Source: a virus
DNA: 24,159 bases
Strand: one strand, 5' to 3'
IMG/VR virus record: IMGVR_UViG_3300030406_000488
Location: 1-24,159 of that record
Shown piece after piece: positions 7,262 through 14,361 of the stretch (the stretch's first letter is position 1; the number at the start of each line of letters is the position of its first letter). The notes under the pieces were generated by a model. The model searched no databases and was not told where the DNA came from. It saw only the letters and a list, made by a program, of their open reading frames with translations. Made by a program: the position numbers and the translations under genes.

Positions 7262-7538
7262 ATTTAACGAAGATAATATAATACAACAAGTACAAAGATA
7301 TGTAGATGGAACTTATACTCGGCACTATGCACAAGGAAAGTATCAAGCAACTGATATGATTATAGATGCAGGGCACGGGAAAGGATTCTGCATGGGTAAT
7401 ATTATGAAGTATGCTATGAGATGTGGTAAGAAAGAAGGCGGTGACCCTGAATTAGATTTACTTAAAATAATACATTATGCAATTATCGCTATAGCATTAG
7501 AAGATGAAACATATCATTTAGGAGAATCAAATGATTGA
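7251..7538 (+). CDS. Small gp1.7/SaV-like (DUF3310-type) protein, 95 aa
   Basis: The middle of the protein (HYAQGKYQATDMIIDAG, then GNIMKYAMRCGKKEGGD, then a helix with KIIHYAIIAIAL) follows the pattern of the DUF3310 or SaV-like family: a His/Tyr segment, a G-N-x-x-K-Y-x-x-R-x-G-K-K block and a final helix. T7 gp1.7, a nucleotide kinase, is placed in this family as I recall it. Kinase activity is not shown by the sequence here. The neighbourhood (exonuclease before, ribonucleotide reductase after, with 8 bases of overlap to nrdA) fits a part in nucleotide supply. The family call is from memory of the motif, not from a search. Confidence 0.65.
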   Translation: MNYKFNEDNIIQQVQRYVDGTYTRHYAQGKYQATDMIIDAGHGKGFCMGNIMKYAMRCGKKEGGDPELDLLKIIHYAIIAIALEDETYHLGESND

Positions 7539-9432
7539 AGACAAGGTAGGTGTTAAGCCTTATTTAGGTATTAACATTAATTATAACAAAGAAAAGAGAC
7601 TAGACAAATTTAGTTTAGATACTCTTAAAGATAGATATTTATACAAAGAAGAAGGAGAAACACATGCACAAGAAGCTTTTGCTAGGGCTGCAGTATTTGC
7701 TGCAACATTTAAAGGACAAACCGATTTTGAATTGGCTCAAAGACTTTATAATTACTCTTCCGACCTATGGTTCATGTTTAGCACTCCTATTCTTAGTAAT
7801 GGGGGAACCAATAGGGGTTTACCTATTAGCTGTTTTCTCAATTATGTACCTGACAGTCGCAATGGTTTATCTTCTCATTATGATGAAAATATATGGCTCG
7901 CAAGTACAGGTGGAGGCATTGGTGGATATTGGGGAGATATTAGAAGTAATGGCATCGCTACTGCTAACAATAGTCGTTCTACTGGTTCAATACCATTTAT
8001 GAAAGTTGTTGACTCTCAAATGTTAGCCTTCAATCAAGGCATAACACGTAGAGGGTCCTATGCAGCCTACATGGATATTAACCATCCGGAGATAGAAGAG
8101 TTTATAAACATTCGTAAAGAGTCCGGGGGCGATATCAATCGTAAGTGTCTTAATCTACACAACGGAATCAACCTAACGAATGAGTTCTTACAAGCAGTAA
8201 AGAATGATGATGACTGGAGATTGATTGACCCTAAGACTAAAGAAGCTGTAAAAATAGTAAGTGCTAGAGAGTTATGGTGGCAGATACTTAATGCTAGAGC
8301 AGAGACTGGTGAGCCTTACATGGTTAATATAGATAACTGTAATGATGCTTTACCAAAATCACAAAAAGATTTAGGCCTAGAGATTAAACAGAGCAATCTT
8401 TGTTCTGAAATAACACTACCTACTAACGAAGAAAGAACTGCAGTTTGTTGTCTTTCTTCTGTAAATCTAGAACATTTTGATAACTGGTCTGAGAATGAAC
8501 AGTTTATTGACGACCTAGTAACCATGCTTGATAATGTTTTACAGCATTTTATTGATAATGCTATTGACACATCCGAGATTGGAGAGTATAATGCTAATTA
8601 CAAACGATTTTCTAATCATGTTAAACCCGATAAAAAATCATTTACGAAAGCTGCATACTCAGCTTATAGGGAGAGGTCTATCGGGTTGGGTGCAATGGGG
8701 TTCCACGCTTACCTACAACGCAAGGGCATTCCTTTCGAGGGTATATTCGCAACTGGCTTTAACTACAGAGCTTTCCAACACATCAAAGGAAAGGCTGTGG
8801 ATGCTACTAAAAGACTTGCCGAAGAACGTGGTGAAGCTCCTGATGTACACGGTAGCGGTCATCGTAACGCTCATCTTATGGCTATTGCTCCTAATGCCAG
8901 TAGTAGTATTATATGTGGCGGTACTTCCCCTAGTATTGAACCATATCGTGCTAACGTATATACGCACAAAACTTTATCTGGTTCTTACCAAGTTAAAAAT
9001 AGAAATCTAGAAAGTCTTCTTAAAAAGAAAGGATTAAAATCTAAAGAACTTGAGCAGGTCTGGAAAGACATTGCAGCTAATGAAGGCTCTGTGCAGCACC
9101 TAGATATTCTCGATGAGAAAGAAAAAGAATTGTTTAAAACCGCAAATGAAATTAATCAAATTTGGATAATTGAACATGCGTACAAAAGACAAGAGTTCGT
9201 TTGTCAAAGTCAAAGTGTAAATCTGTTTTTTGTTTTTCCAAAGGCTACTGAGTCTCAAGAGATACACGATGAATATTTACAGTATGTTAATGATGTTCAT
9301 TGGTATGCTATGCATACGTTGAAGTCTTTGTATTACTTTAGGTCAGATGCTGCTAGAACCGCAGAGAATGTAAATATAAAAATACCTCGTATAAGATTAG
9401 AAGAAGTAGATTGTATTGCTTGTGAAGGATAA
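7531..9432 (+). CDS. nrdA: Class I ribonucleoside-diphosphate reductase, large subunit, 633 aa
   Basis: The enzyme reduces ribonucleotides to deoxyribonucleotides for phage DNA synthesis, together with NrdB. Visible residues: first active-site Cys in ISCFLNY (Cys 101), NLCSEI (Asn 289, Cys 291 thiyl position, Glu 293), second redox Cys in AVCCLSS (about Cys 306), the phosphate-binding signature NASSSIICGGTSPSIEP, the radical-transfer pair Tyr 601-Tyr 602 (SLYYFRS), and a C-terminal shuttle pair CIAC (Cys 628, Cys 631). It is shorter than E. coli NrdA (761) because the N-terminal ATP-cone is missing, so feedback inhibition by dATP at that site is not expected. No intein or frame break. Two promoter-like sites lie inside the gene at 8507-8592. 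Confidence 0.96.
   Translation: MIEDKVGVKPYLGININYNKEKRLDKFSLDTLKDRYLYKEEGETHAQEAFARAAVFAATFKGQTDFELAQRLYNYSSDLWFMFSTPILSNGGTNRGLPISCFLNYVPDSRNGLSSHYDENIWLASTGGGIGGYWGDIRSNGIATANNSRSTGSIPFMKVVDSQMLAFNQGITRRGSYAAYMDINHPEIEEFINIRKESGGDINRKCLNLHNGINLTNEFLQAVKNDDDWRLIDPKTKEAVKIVSARELWWQILNARAETGEPYMVNIDNCNDALPKSQKDLGLEIKQSNLCSEITLPTNEERTAVCCLSSVNLEHFDNWSENEQFIDDLVTMLDNVLQHFIDNAIDTSEIGEYNANYKRFSNHVKPDKKSFTKAAYSAYRERSIGLGAMGFHAYLQRKGIPFEGIFATGFNYRAFQHIKGKAVDATKRLAEERGEAPDVHGSGHRNAHLMAIAPNASSSIICGGTSPSIEPYRANVYTHKTLSGSYQVKNRNLESLLKKKGLKSKELEQVWKDIAANEGSVQHLDILDEKEKELFKTANEINQIWIIEHAYKRQEFVCQSQSVNLFFVFPKATESQEIHDEYLQYVNDVHWYAMHTLKSLYYFRSDAARTAENVNIKIPRIRLEEVDCIACEG
8507..8535 (+). promoter_or_regulatory. 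Near-consensus sigma70 promoter inside nrdA
   Basis: TTGACG (8507-8512, 5/6) and GATAAT (8530-8535, 5/6) are separated by exactly 17 bases. A perfect promoter match follows 57 bases downstream. Transcription would start near 8542 and cover the end of nrdA, the 53-residue ORF, nrdB and the last small gene. Confidence 0.4.
8564..8592 (+). promoter_or_regulatory. Perfect sigma70 consensus promoter inside nrdA
   Basis: TTGACA (8564-8569) and TATAAT (8587-8592) match the consensus in all twelve positions with the ideal 17-base spacer (8570-8586). It is in the coding strand of nrdA, in a part of the protein (IDTSEIGEYNA) that is not a catalytic motif. It would give a shorter transcript starting near 8599 for nrdB and its small neighbours. 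Because it lies in coding sequence, chance cannot be ruled out without transcript data. Confidence 0.55.
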
Positions 9433-9583
9433 TAATTTTAGTTCATTTTGTAGACGTAAATGGTTGGACCATTGTGATGAAAACAAAACACCGCACTCAA
9501 TTACTTATACAGAAAAAGAATTTAAAACAATATATAATAAATGGCTACTAGAAAAGTATGCCGAAGAAATGGAGAATAAATGA
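9422..9583 (+). CDS. Small hypothetical protein between nrdA and nrdB, 53 aa
   Basis: A GTG start at 9422 overlaps the last 11 bases of nrdA, and the TGA at 9581-9583 overlaps the nrdB ATG (ATGA). The frame therefore fills exactly the 147 bases between the two reductase genes. The product begins MKDNNFSSFCRRKWLDHCDE if GTG is read as Met and ends with an amphipathic helix (EFKTIYNKWLLEKYAEEMEN). It contains two Cys and many charged residues. No family is recognised. The tight fit on both sides argues for coding and for translational coupling of the subunits. A redox or assembly partner of the reductase is possible but only inferred from position. Confidence 0.65.
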   Translation: MKDNNFSSFCRRKWLDHCDENKTPHSITYTEKEFKTIYNKWLLEKYAEEMENK

Positions 9584-10581
9584 GTATATTAGGAACAAGA
9601 GAACATTATAAGCCCTTTGAATATCCTTGGATGTTTGATTATTACGTTTTACAAAATCAGATGCATTGGATGCCGGAGTCTGTTCCATTGCATAATGATG
9701 TTAAGGATTGGCAGGAATTAACTAAAGAAGAAAAGAATTTATTAACACAGATATTTAGATTGTTTACTCAATCAGATGTAGATGTTGGCTCCGGTTACGT
9801 AGATAAATACATGCGTATCTTTAGAAAGCCCGAAGCTAGAATGATGATGACTTCTTTTGCGAACATGGAGTCAATACATCAACATGCCTATAGTCTTTTA
9901 TTGGATACTGTTGGAATGCCTGAAATAGAATACAAAGCCTTTGCAGAGTACGAAGAAATGTCAGACAAGCATGACTACGTGGGAGAGTTTAAACCTACCT
10001 TAAAAGATAAACAAAGCATTGCAAAGACTCTTGCAGTTTATTCAGCTTTTACTGAGGGCCTACAGTTGTTCTCAAGCTTTGCTATTCTTTTAAACTTCCC
10101 TCGTTTTGGTCGCATGAAAGGCATGGGTCAAATAGTTACTTATAGCATCCGGGATGAATCTATGCACGTAGAAGCTATGACAAAACTATTTAGAGAATTT
10201 ATTCAAGAACATCTAGACATCTGGACCGATGACTTTAAAAAAGAAATCTACGAAATCTGTAGAAAGATGGTAGCTTTAGAAGATAAGTTTTTAGACTTGG
10301 TGTTTGATATGGGTAACATTGAAGGTCTTACAAAGAAGGATATGTATGCTTACAATCGTTACATTGCAGATAGAAGACTATTACAGCTAGGGTTAAAAAC
10401 AAACTTTGGACAAAAAGATAATCCTCTTGGATGGATAGATGAAGTAATGGGAGTTGAACATCAAAACTTCTTTGAAGGTAGAGCTACGTCTTATATGAAA
10501 GCCGGCCTGAGAGGAAAACAAGAACTCATAGAATTTAACGAAATTAAAAATGAAGAAGAACAAACGGGAGAAGGAAGCTAA
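9580..10581 (+). CDS. nrdB: Class I ribonucleoside-diphosphate reductase, small subunit, 333 aa
   Basis: The subunit houses the di-metal centre and the tyrosyl radical. Ligands can be placed: Asp 66 (TQSDVDVG), Glu 97 and His 100 (MESIHQHAY), Glu 159 (FTEGLQLF), Glu 193 and His 196 (RDESMHVE). The radical Tyr is present at 104, four residues after the first His, so this is a Tyr-bearing class I enzyme rather than a radical-less variant. Length is normal (E. coli NrdB has 376). The ATG overlaps the stop of the 53-residue ORF. The next small gene starts inside the last 32 bases. The extreme C-terminus is Glu-rich and should include the NrdA-binding tail. Confidence 0.96.
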   Translation: MSILGTREHYKPFEYPWMFDYYVLQNQMHWMPESVPLHNDVKDWQELTKEEKNLLTQIFRLFTQSDVDVGSGYVDKYMRIFRKPEARMMMTSFANMESIHQHAYSLLLDTVGMPEIEYKAFAEYEEMSDKHDYVGEFKPTLKDKQSIAKTLAVYSAFTEGLQLFSSFAILLNFPRFGRMKGMGQIVTYSIRDESMHVEAMTKLFREFIQEHLDIWTDDFKKEIYEICRKMVALEDKFLDLVFDMGNIEGLTKKDMYAYNRYIADRRLLQLGLKTNFGQKDNPLGWIDEVMGVEHQNFFEGRATSYMKAGLRGKQELIEFNEIKNEEEQTGEGS

Positions 10582-10774
10582 CCTTATCAGTTGGAAGCTT
10601 TTCATTGATTCTGAAAACAAACTTGTCACAGAGATAAGTGCATTTCCAGAAGAGTATATAAATCTATTTCACGAAGAAGATAGATTAGTAATACTAAAAG
10701 CATTACAAGAAGCAAGGACAGCTTTAGAACCCCTACATAAAAATATAGAAATAGAACTAGATGCAGTCTTCTAG
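10550..10774 (+). CDS. Hypothetical protein, 74 aa, last gene of the rightward block
   Basis: The ATG lies 32 bases inside nrdB and no later Met is available. The product has a basic start (KKNKREKEANLI), a strand-like stretch (KLFIDSENKLVTEIS), then helices (EEYINLFHEEDRLVILKALQ and a second acidic one). No membrane segment or catalytic motif is seen. The stop TAG at 10772-10774 overlaps the stop of the opposing gene at 10771-10773, and the hairpin of a terminator covers these last codons. Family not recognised. Confidence 0.65.
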   Translation: MKKNKREKEANLISWKLFIDSENKLVTEISAFPEEYINLFHEEDRLVILKALQEARTALEPLHKNIEIELDAVF

Positions 10775-10796
10775 TTTGCTAGAGGGTTTTTGTTTT
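10768..10796 (+). terminator. Terminator of the rightward block, lying on the convergent stop codons
   Basis: Stem CTTCTAG (10768-10774) pairs with CTAGAGG (10779-10785), seven pairs with one G-U, loop TTTG, followed by TTTTTGTTTT (10787-10796). On the opposite strand no T-run follows the stem, so it should stop rightward transcription only. Confidence 0.6.
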
Positions 10797-11109
10797 CGTC
10801 TTTTAATGTAGAAACATCAGCCTTGATAGTAGCCAGTTCTGTTTTGATAGATACAATATCTTGAGTATTGTCAGGTATAACTATGCTATCTATTTGCTTC
10901 TCTAAATAATTAACAGATGTTTCGATAGCTACAAATCTTTCTTCAATAATTTTTTGAGCATCTTCTGTATCTCCTATACCACCTATTTCTGATTCTAGAT
11001 TTTCTAATCTATTAACATATGTGGCCCCGGTATATCCAAACCCTGCTAGGGTTCCTACAATACCTACGAGTGCTATAAGCTGAGTAGTTTTATTTTCAAA
11101 CCATTCCAT
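10771..11109 (-). CDS. Membrane-anchored coiled-coil protein, 112 aa
   Basis: Residues about 10-29 form one hydrophobic segment (LIALVGIVGTLAGFGYTGAT) after a short N-terminus. The rest is a charged helical region with heptad-like spacing (about 33-105). This topology is shared by phage inner-membrane spanins and by many unassigned small phage proteins. No lipobox or outer-membrane partner is seen nearby, so spanin remains a weak option. The start has a good ribosome site (AAGGAG about 9 bases upstream). It is the last gene of the leftward block and overlaps the stop of the opposing gene. Confidence 0.7.
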   Translation of the reverse strand: MEWFENKTTQLIALVGIVGTLAGFGYTGATYVNRLENLESEIGGIGDTEDAQKIIEERFVAIETSVNYLEKQIDSIVIPDNTQDIVSIKTELATIKADVSTLKDENKNPLAN

Positions 11110-11212
11110 TTTGTTTTCTCCTTTTTTTATGTTGTTTCCAGACCTCTTTTATCTCTTCTTGTAATTCTTTGTGAGTTGCGTATCCTCCTTTCGGAGTTTT
11201 ATTTTTAGCCAT
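11096..11212 (-). CDS. Small basic hypothetical protein, 38 aa
   Basis: Read by hand in the gap between two larger genes: ATG at 11212, TGA at 11098-11096. It begins MAKNKTPKGGYATHKELQEE, carries a helix, and ends in a very basic tail (KQHKKRRKQNGMV). The start is 4 bases after the stop of the 703-residue gene, and the stop lies inside the first codons of the next gene, so it fills the gap exactly. No strong ribosome site is seen, which suggests coupling to the upstream gene. Family not recognised. Confidence 0.55.
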   Translation of the reverse strand: MAKNKTPKGGYATHKELQEEIKEVWKQHKKRRKQNGMV

Positions 11213-11216
11213 ATAA

Positions 11217-13328
11217 TTATAGATTTGGTTGCATATCAAGCATATCCTCCAATCTATTTAAGCTAGAACTAGACAATCCATAAAAAGCCTGTGTATTATC
11301 ATTAATAGAAGCACTAGCATAAATAGCACGAGGTTCATACCACGTAGTCTGTTGAGGAATTTGAAGCTCTCTATAGCTATCAAACCCTGCAACATAACCT
11401 AAATAAGCAACAAGAGTTGTACTGTCCGCATATTCTCCTGTTTGTTCCTGTTCTTGTTCGGCTTGCTGCTGTTGTTCTTTTATATTATTTGCAATAATTT
11501 GGTCAGCAACTTGGTCAGCTTCACTAGCTGTCATGACTCCTGATACTGCTGTGTCTATTTCTCCTTGCATATTTTGTACCTGTACATCAGCTATCATAAC
11601 TTGAGGAGAATCATCAATCGTAGGCAGAGGAGTAATACTAAAACTCGTTGACCCTCCAACATCGCTCATTGATAACACTTGATTAGTCTGTACATTTGCA
11701 GAAGTAATTTGTTCTGAAATGCTAGGTGAATTAGATGTACTGATTCCTGCTCCGGAAGTGCCTCCAGAAGCTCCATAAGTGCCCGTAGAGCTACTTATAT
11801 TATTAGACCCTCCACCTGAGTAAGATGAGCTATTTCTGCTGTTAGAAACGCTGTATGAGCTTACGCTATTTGAAGCAGTTCTAATAGTTCCTGCTACAAC
11901 ATCTAGGGCAGAGACTCTTACTGAGCTTTTTTCTTCGGTGCTCTCTTCGTTGATTTCTTCTTCTGCTTCGGCATATAACTCTTCATGCTCTTCTTCCAAG
12001 ATTTCAACTTCTTCTTGAAGCTCTTCCAAAGTTTCTTCGAGTTGCTCTTCAACTTCTTCCATTGCTTCCGCAAGTTCTTCTTCATCGATTTCATTATTTC
12101 TAAGTTCATTTTCTATTTCCTCTCTTATAATTTCAAACTCAAATATTTCTATTAAATCATTTGTAGGTATAAATATTGCAGGCTCATCAATGCTTTCAAA
12201 GCTTACTATATACTCTTCTTCTATAACTGGTAAAGATTCTTCAATAAATATTTCTTCAAAGTATATTTCTTCTTCTTGTATATCTTCAAACATAAGAACA
12301 AATATTTCTTCTTCATATTCAGGCTCTATAAATATATAATCTTCTACAGGTTCTTCATACCATTCTTCTTCAAATAAAAACTCTTCGTAGTATTCTTCTT
12401 CTTCATAACCATAATCAAACTCATCTTCAACAAAATAAGCTATTGATTGCTCCTGTTGATATCCTGCACAAAACGGAGCGTACTGTGGGTCTTCATCACA
12501 TTGTTGGTCATCATAGGCTTCCCAATATAACGGACATGCCATATCATACAAAGAATCTAAATTACATTGTTGTGCTAAGTAAGCTGCTGCATAGCCTGCA
12601 CAACTAGAATCATTTAGAGGGTCACTACAATCTATGGCATTGCCTGAACCTACTCCGTATAAACTACCACCATTCTCCAATGATGTATTACTAGCTGTAC
12701 CATTCCAATCTGTATTTACACATGTACCTGTGATGTTTGTTGTACCTGTATTACATTCATCATGAAAAAGGTACTGATAATATTGTGATGTACTTCCTTG
12801 CTCACCTATTAAAACATCATGATTTATAATATCTAATGCACCATATCTATATTCAAATGTATTATTGGTCCAAAGAATAACTTCAAAGCTATTATCAGAT
12901 GCCCTGTTGTACTCTCGCATATCATACCAACCAAAGACTGCTTTATCATTAAAGTTCTTGGCAAGCATCTTAGATTGACTGTCTCTTATCAAGTCTGTCC
13001 AGAATACAAACATTGTATTTGTATACTGAGGTAGAGGGTCAGGTGTGTAATCACCACAATAATTATTGTAATTTACATTGCCTGTGCCTAAACCAAAGTG
13101 TAGACAACCATTCGTAGCCATACGAGCAGAGTCATACGCAGTACCATAAAATGTAAAAGAGTTATCTAAATTAAATGCTGCTGATAACTGGTCATCGCCT
13201 GCATTTAAATTTGTAGTTCCTGTTTGAGTTGTAAGGTCAATCAAAGATTGATTGCCTTCATAAATATATGTAGAGCTAACTAGTGTGCTAAAACACAGTA
13301 GACTACTGACTATAAAATTCTTTAGCAC
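11217..13328 (-). CDS. Secreted multidomain protein with Cys repeats and a Glu-rich stretch, 703 aa
   Basis: Residues 1-19 are a Sec signal peptide (MLKNFIVSSLLCFSTLVSS), with no convincing lipobox. Residues about 20-205 look like a beta-sandwich of the NIDO/adhesion type (FNLDNSFTFYGTAYDSARM, then NGCLHFG, then FVFWTDL). Residues 234-290 hold three Cys-x(8-9)-Cys-x-x-Tyr repeats. Residues about 298-465 are extremely Glu/Tyr/Phe-rich and then coiled-coil. Residues 468-535 are Ser/Gly/Asn-rich. The C-terminal part (about 540-703) has a Gln-rich segment and a compact end (YLGYVAGFDSYRELQIP, YEPRAIYASAS). The host would export it before lysis. The start overlaps the Thr-Asn-repeat gene by 26 bases, so the two are probably coupled. 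Function unknown: envelope modification, cell-surface display or a virion decoration are options. Confidence 0.85.
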   Translation of the reverse strand: MLKNFIVSSLLCFSTLVSSTYIYEGNQSLIDLTTQTGTTNLNAGDDQLSAAFNLDNSFTFYGTAYDSARMATNGCLHFGLGTGNVNYNNYCGDYTPDPLPQYTNTMFVFWTDLIRDSQSKMLAKNFNDKAVFGWYDMREYNRASDNSFEVILWTNNTFEYRYGALDIINHDVLIGEQGSTSQYYQYLFHDECNTGTTNITGTCVNTDWNGTASNTSLENGGSLYGVGSGNAIDCSDPLNDSSCAGYAAAYLAQQCNLDSLYDMACPLYWEAYDDQQCDEDPQYAPFCAGYQQEQSIAYFVEDEFDYGYEEEEYYEEFLFEEEWYEEPVEDYIFIEPEYEEEIFVLMFEDIQEEEIYFEEIFIEESLPVIEEEYIVSFESIDEPAIFIPTNDLIEIFEFEIIREEIENELRNNEIDEEELAEAMEEVEEQLEETLEELQEEVEILEEEHEELYAEAEEEINEESTEEKSSVRVSALDVVAGTIRTASNSVSSYSVSNSRNSSSYSGGGSNNISSSTGTYGASGGTSGAGISTSNSPSISEQITSANVQTNQVLSMSDVGGSTSFSITPLPTIDDSPQVMIADVQVQNMQGEIDTAVSGVMTASEADQVADQIIANNIKEQQQQAEQEQEQTGEYADSTTLVAYLGYVAGFDSYRELQIPQQTTWYEPRAIYASASINDNTQAFYGLSSSSLNRLEDMLDMQPNL
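11934..12437 (-). repeat. Glu-rich low-complexity coding stretch (gaa/gag-rich)
   Basis: On the + strand this reads as dense ttc/ctt/ttcttc runs. It encodes residues about 298-465 of the secreted 703-residue protein, first Glu with Tyr, Phe and Ile, then a coiled coil with regular Leu and Glu (EEQLEETLEELQEEVEILEE). It is biased in composition rather than a tandem repeat with one fixed unit. Confidence 0.7.
12459..12629 (-). repeat. Three tandem Cys-pair repeats of about 21 residues
   Basis: Within the secreted 703-residue protein, units start at Cys 234, Cys 255 and Cys 277. Each has Cys-x(8-9)-Cys-x-x-Tyr, and the first two continue with a second Tyr and a Gln-Gln before the next Cys (CAGYAAAYLAQQC, CPLYWEAYDDQQC, CAGYQQEQ). 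Paired Cys in an exported protein suggest disulfide-stapled helical hairpins. Confidence 0.7.
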
Positions 13329-14361
13329 AAGTTCGTCCTGATTTCTTTTTACCTTGAGAGTTTCTTTGTGTCTTACAATGTTTAATGTATTTATCTTTTA
13401 ATTCTTGATAGTCAGGCCTGTCATGTTTATTTTCTTTCCAAGCTTGTGAAGCTTCTTTACCTATCTTACCTTGATATGGGCAAGGTGTGCCTGCCATTTC
13501 CATTGCAGTAAACACTCTAGGGTCTTGACAAAGAATAGATACAGAAGCTACTTTCATGCCAGTATCATAGAGATATTTAGAAAGTTTTAGACGTTCACAG
13601 TTTTCGTCACGTACCGCCTTACCGCCTGAAATACCAAATATCTGCCCTTGAAAAGCCCCGGATACTCCTGTGGTACATAAGTCTTGAGAGTAAGACATGA
13701 TACTAGGAGCAATAGCAGAAGCCGGAGGAGCTTTAGTTTTAACATTTTGGTTTATAGTTTGGGTAGAATTTGATTCGTTAATATTTCTGTTAGTATTATC
13801 AGATACGGTATTGTTGTTATTGGTATTATTATTCGTGTTATCAGTCGTGACATTTGATTCGGAAGTAGATTGATTTATATTTGTGTTATTGTTTGTATTT
13901 GTAGCAACTGATGTATTGTTATTTGTATTAGTATTATTTGATGTGCTTGTATTATTAACTGTTTGATTTACTGTAGAGTTATTTGTACTAGTAGATGTAT
14001 TAACATTTGTATTAGCATTAGTACTTGTTGAAGTTGCAGTTGATGTATTTGTATTTATATTAGTATTATTATTAGTATTAGTACTAGTATTCGTATTTAC
14101 ATTTGTGTTGTTATTAGTATTAGTATTTGTATTAGTATTGGTATTAGTTGAGGTATTAGTATTTGTATTCGTATTTGTATTAGTGTTAGTATTTGTATTA
14201 GTATTTGTATTCGTATTTGTATTAGTTGTAGTTGTGGTGTTAGTAGTCTCTAAACTATTTTGCTCACAGTATTGTTCACCTGCAGTACAGTCTCCTGTTT
14301 GGTCTGCAGATAAATTTAAAGTAAAAATAAATAATCCTAAAGCCCCTAATAATTTTTTCAT
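13303..14361 (-). CDS. Secreted Thr-Asn-repeat protein with conserved-looking Cys domain, 352 aa
   Basis: I place the start at the ATG at 14361 (GGAGAGAGG just upstream), because MKKLLGALGLFIFTLNLSA is a clear Sec signal peptide. A TTG at 14385 would add eight residues before it. Parts (numbered from this ATG): signal peptide 1-19, short Cys-bearing segment, Thr/Asn low-complexity tract about 39-205, then a folded domain (about 218-300) with Cys, Gly and helix pattern (SQDLCTTGVSGAFQGQIFG, ENCERLKLSKYLYDTGMKVA, SILCQDPRVFTAMEMAGTPC) and a very basic tail with two more Cys. The Cys domain looks like one I associate with secreted proteins of other marine phages, which I cannot verify here. The tract would be extended and could be glycosylated. 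Function is unknown. Confidence 0.85.
   Translation of the reverse strand: MKKLLGALGLFIFTLNLSADQTGDCTAGEQYCEQNSLETTNTTTTTNTNTNTNTNTNTNTNTNTNTNTNTSTNTNTNTNTNTNNNTNVNTNTSTNTNNNTNINTNTSTATSTSTNANTNVNTSTSTNNSTVNQTVNNTSTSNNTNTNNNTSVATNTNNNTNINQSTSESNVTTDNTNNNTNNNNTVSDNTNRNINESNSTQTINQNVKTKAPPASAIAPSIMSYSQDLCTTGVSGAFQGQIFGISGGKAVRDENCERLKLSKYLYDTGMKVASVSILCQDPRVFTAMEMAGTPCPYQGKIGKEASQAWKENKHDRPDYQELKDKYIKHCKTQRNSQGKKKSGRTCAKEFYSQ
13747..14247 (-). repeat. Thr-Asn tandem repeat tract with a 6-base period
   Basis: On the + strand the tract reads as repeats of GTATT followed by A, T, C or G (densest at about 14110-14223), i.e. alternating Asn (AAY) and Thr (ACN) codons on the coding strand. Toward 13747 the pattern degenerates to Asn/Thr/Ser. 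A 6-base unit keeps the frame when copies are gained or lost, so the length can vary without breaking the protein. Confidence 0.9.

Noticed and set aside
7664-9010. Forward alternative-frame ORFs (112 and 160 residues) inside nrdA
   Set aside because: Their frame is +1 or +2 to nrdA, whose full motif set is intact. The hydrophobic look comes from the shifted reading.
10771-11109. The 112-residue TM/coiled-coil protein as an inner-membrane spanin
   Set aside because: The topology fits, but no lipoprotein partner is found in or beside it, so it is left unassigned.
14101-14240. Thr-Asn repeat tract considered as a CRISPR array or iteron origin
   Set aside because: The period is 6 bases without spacers, and the pattern is fully explained by alternating Asn and Thr codons in one open frame.
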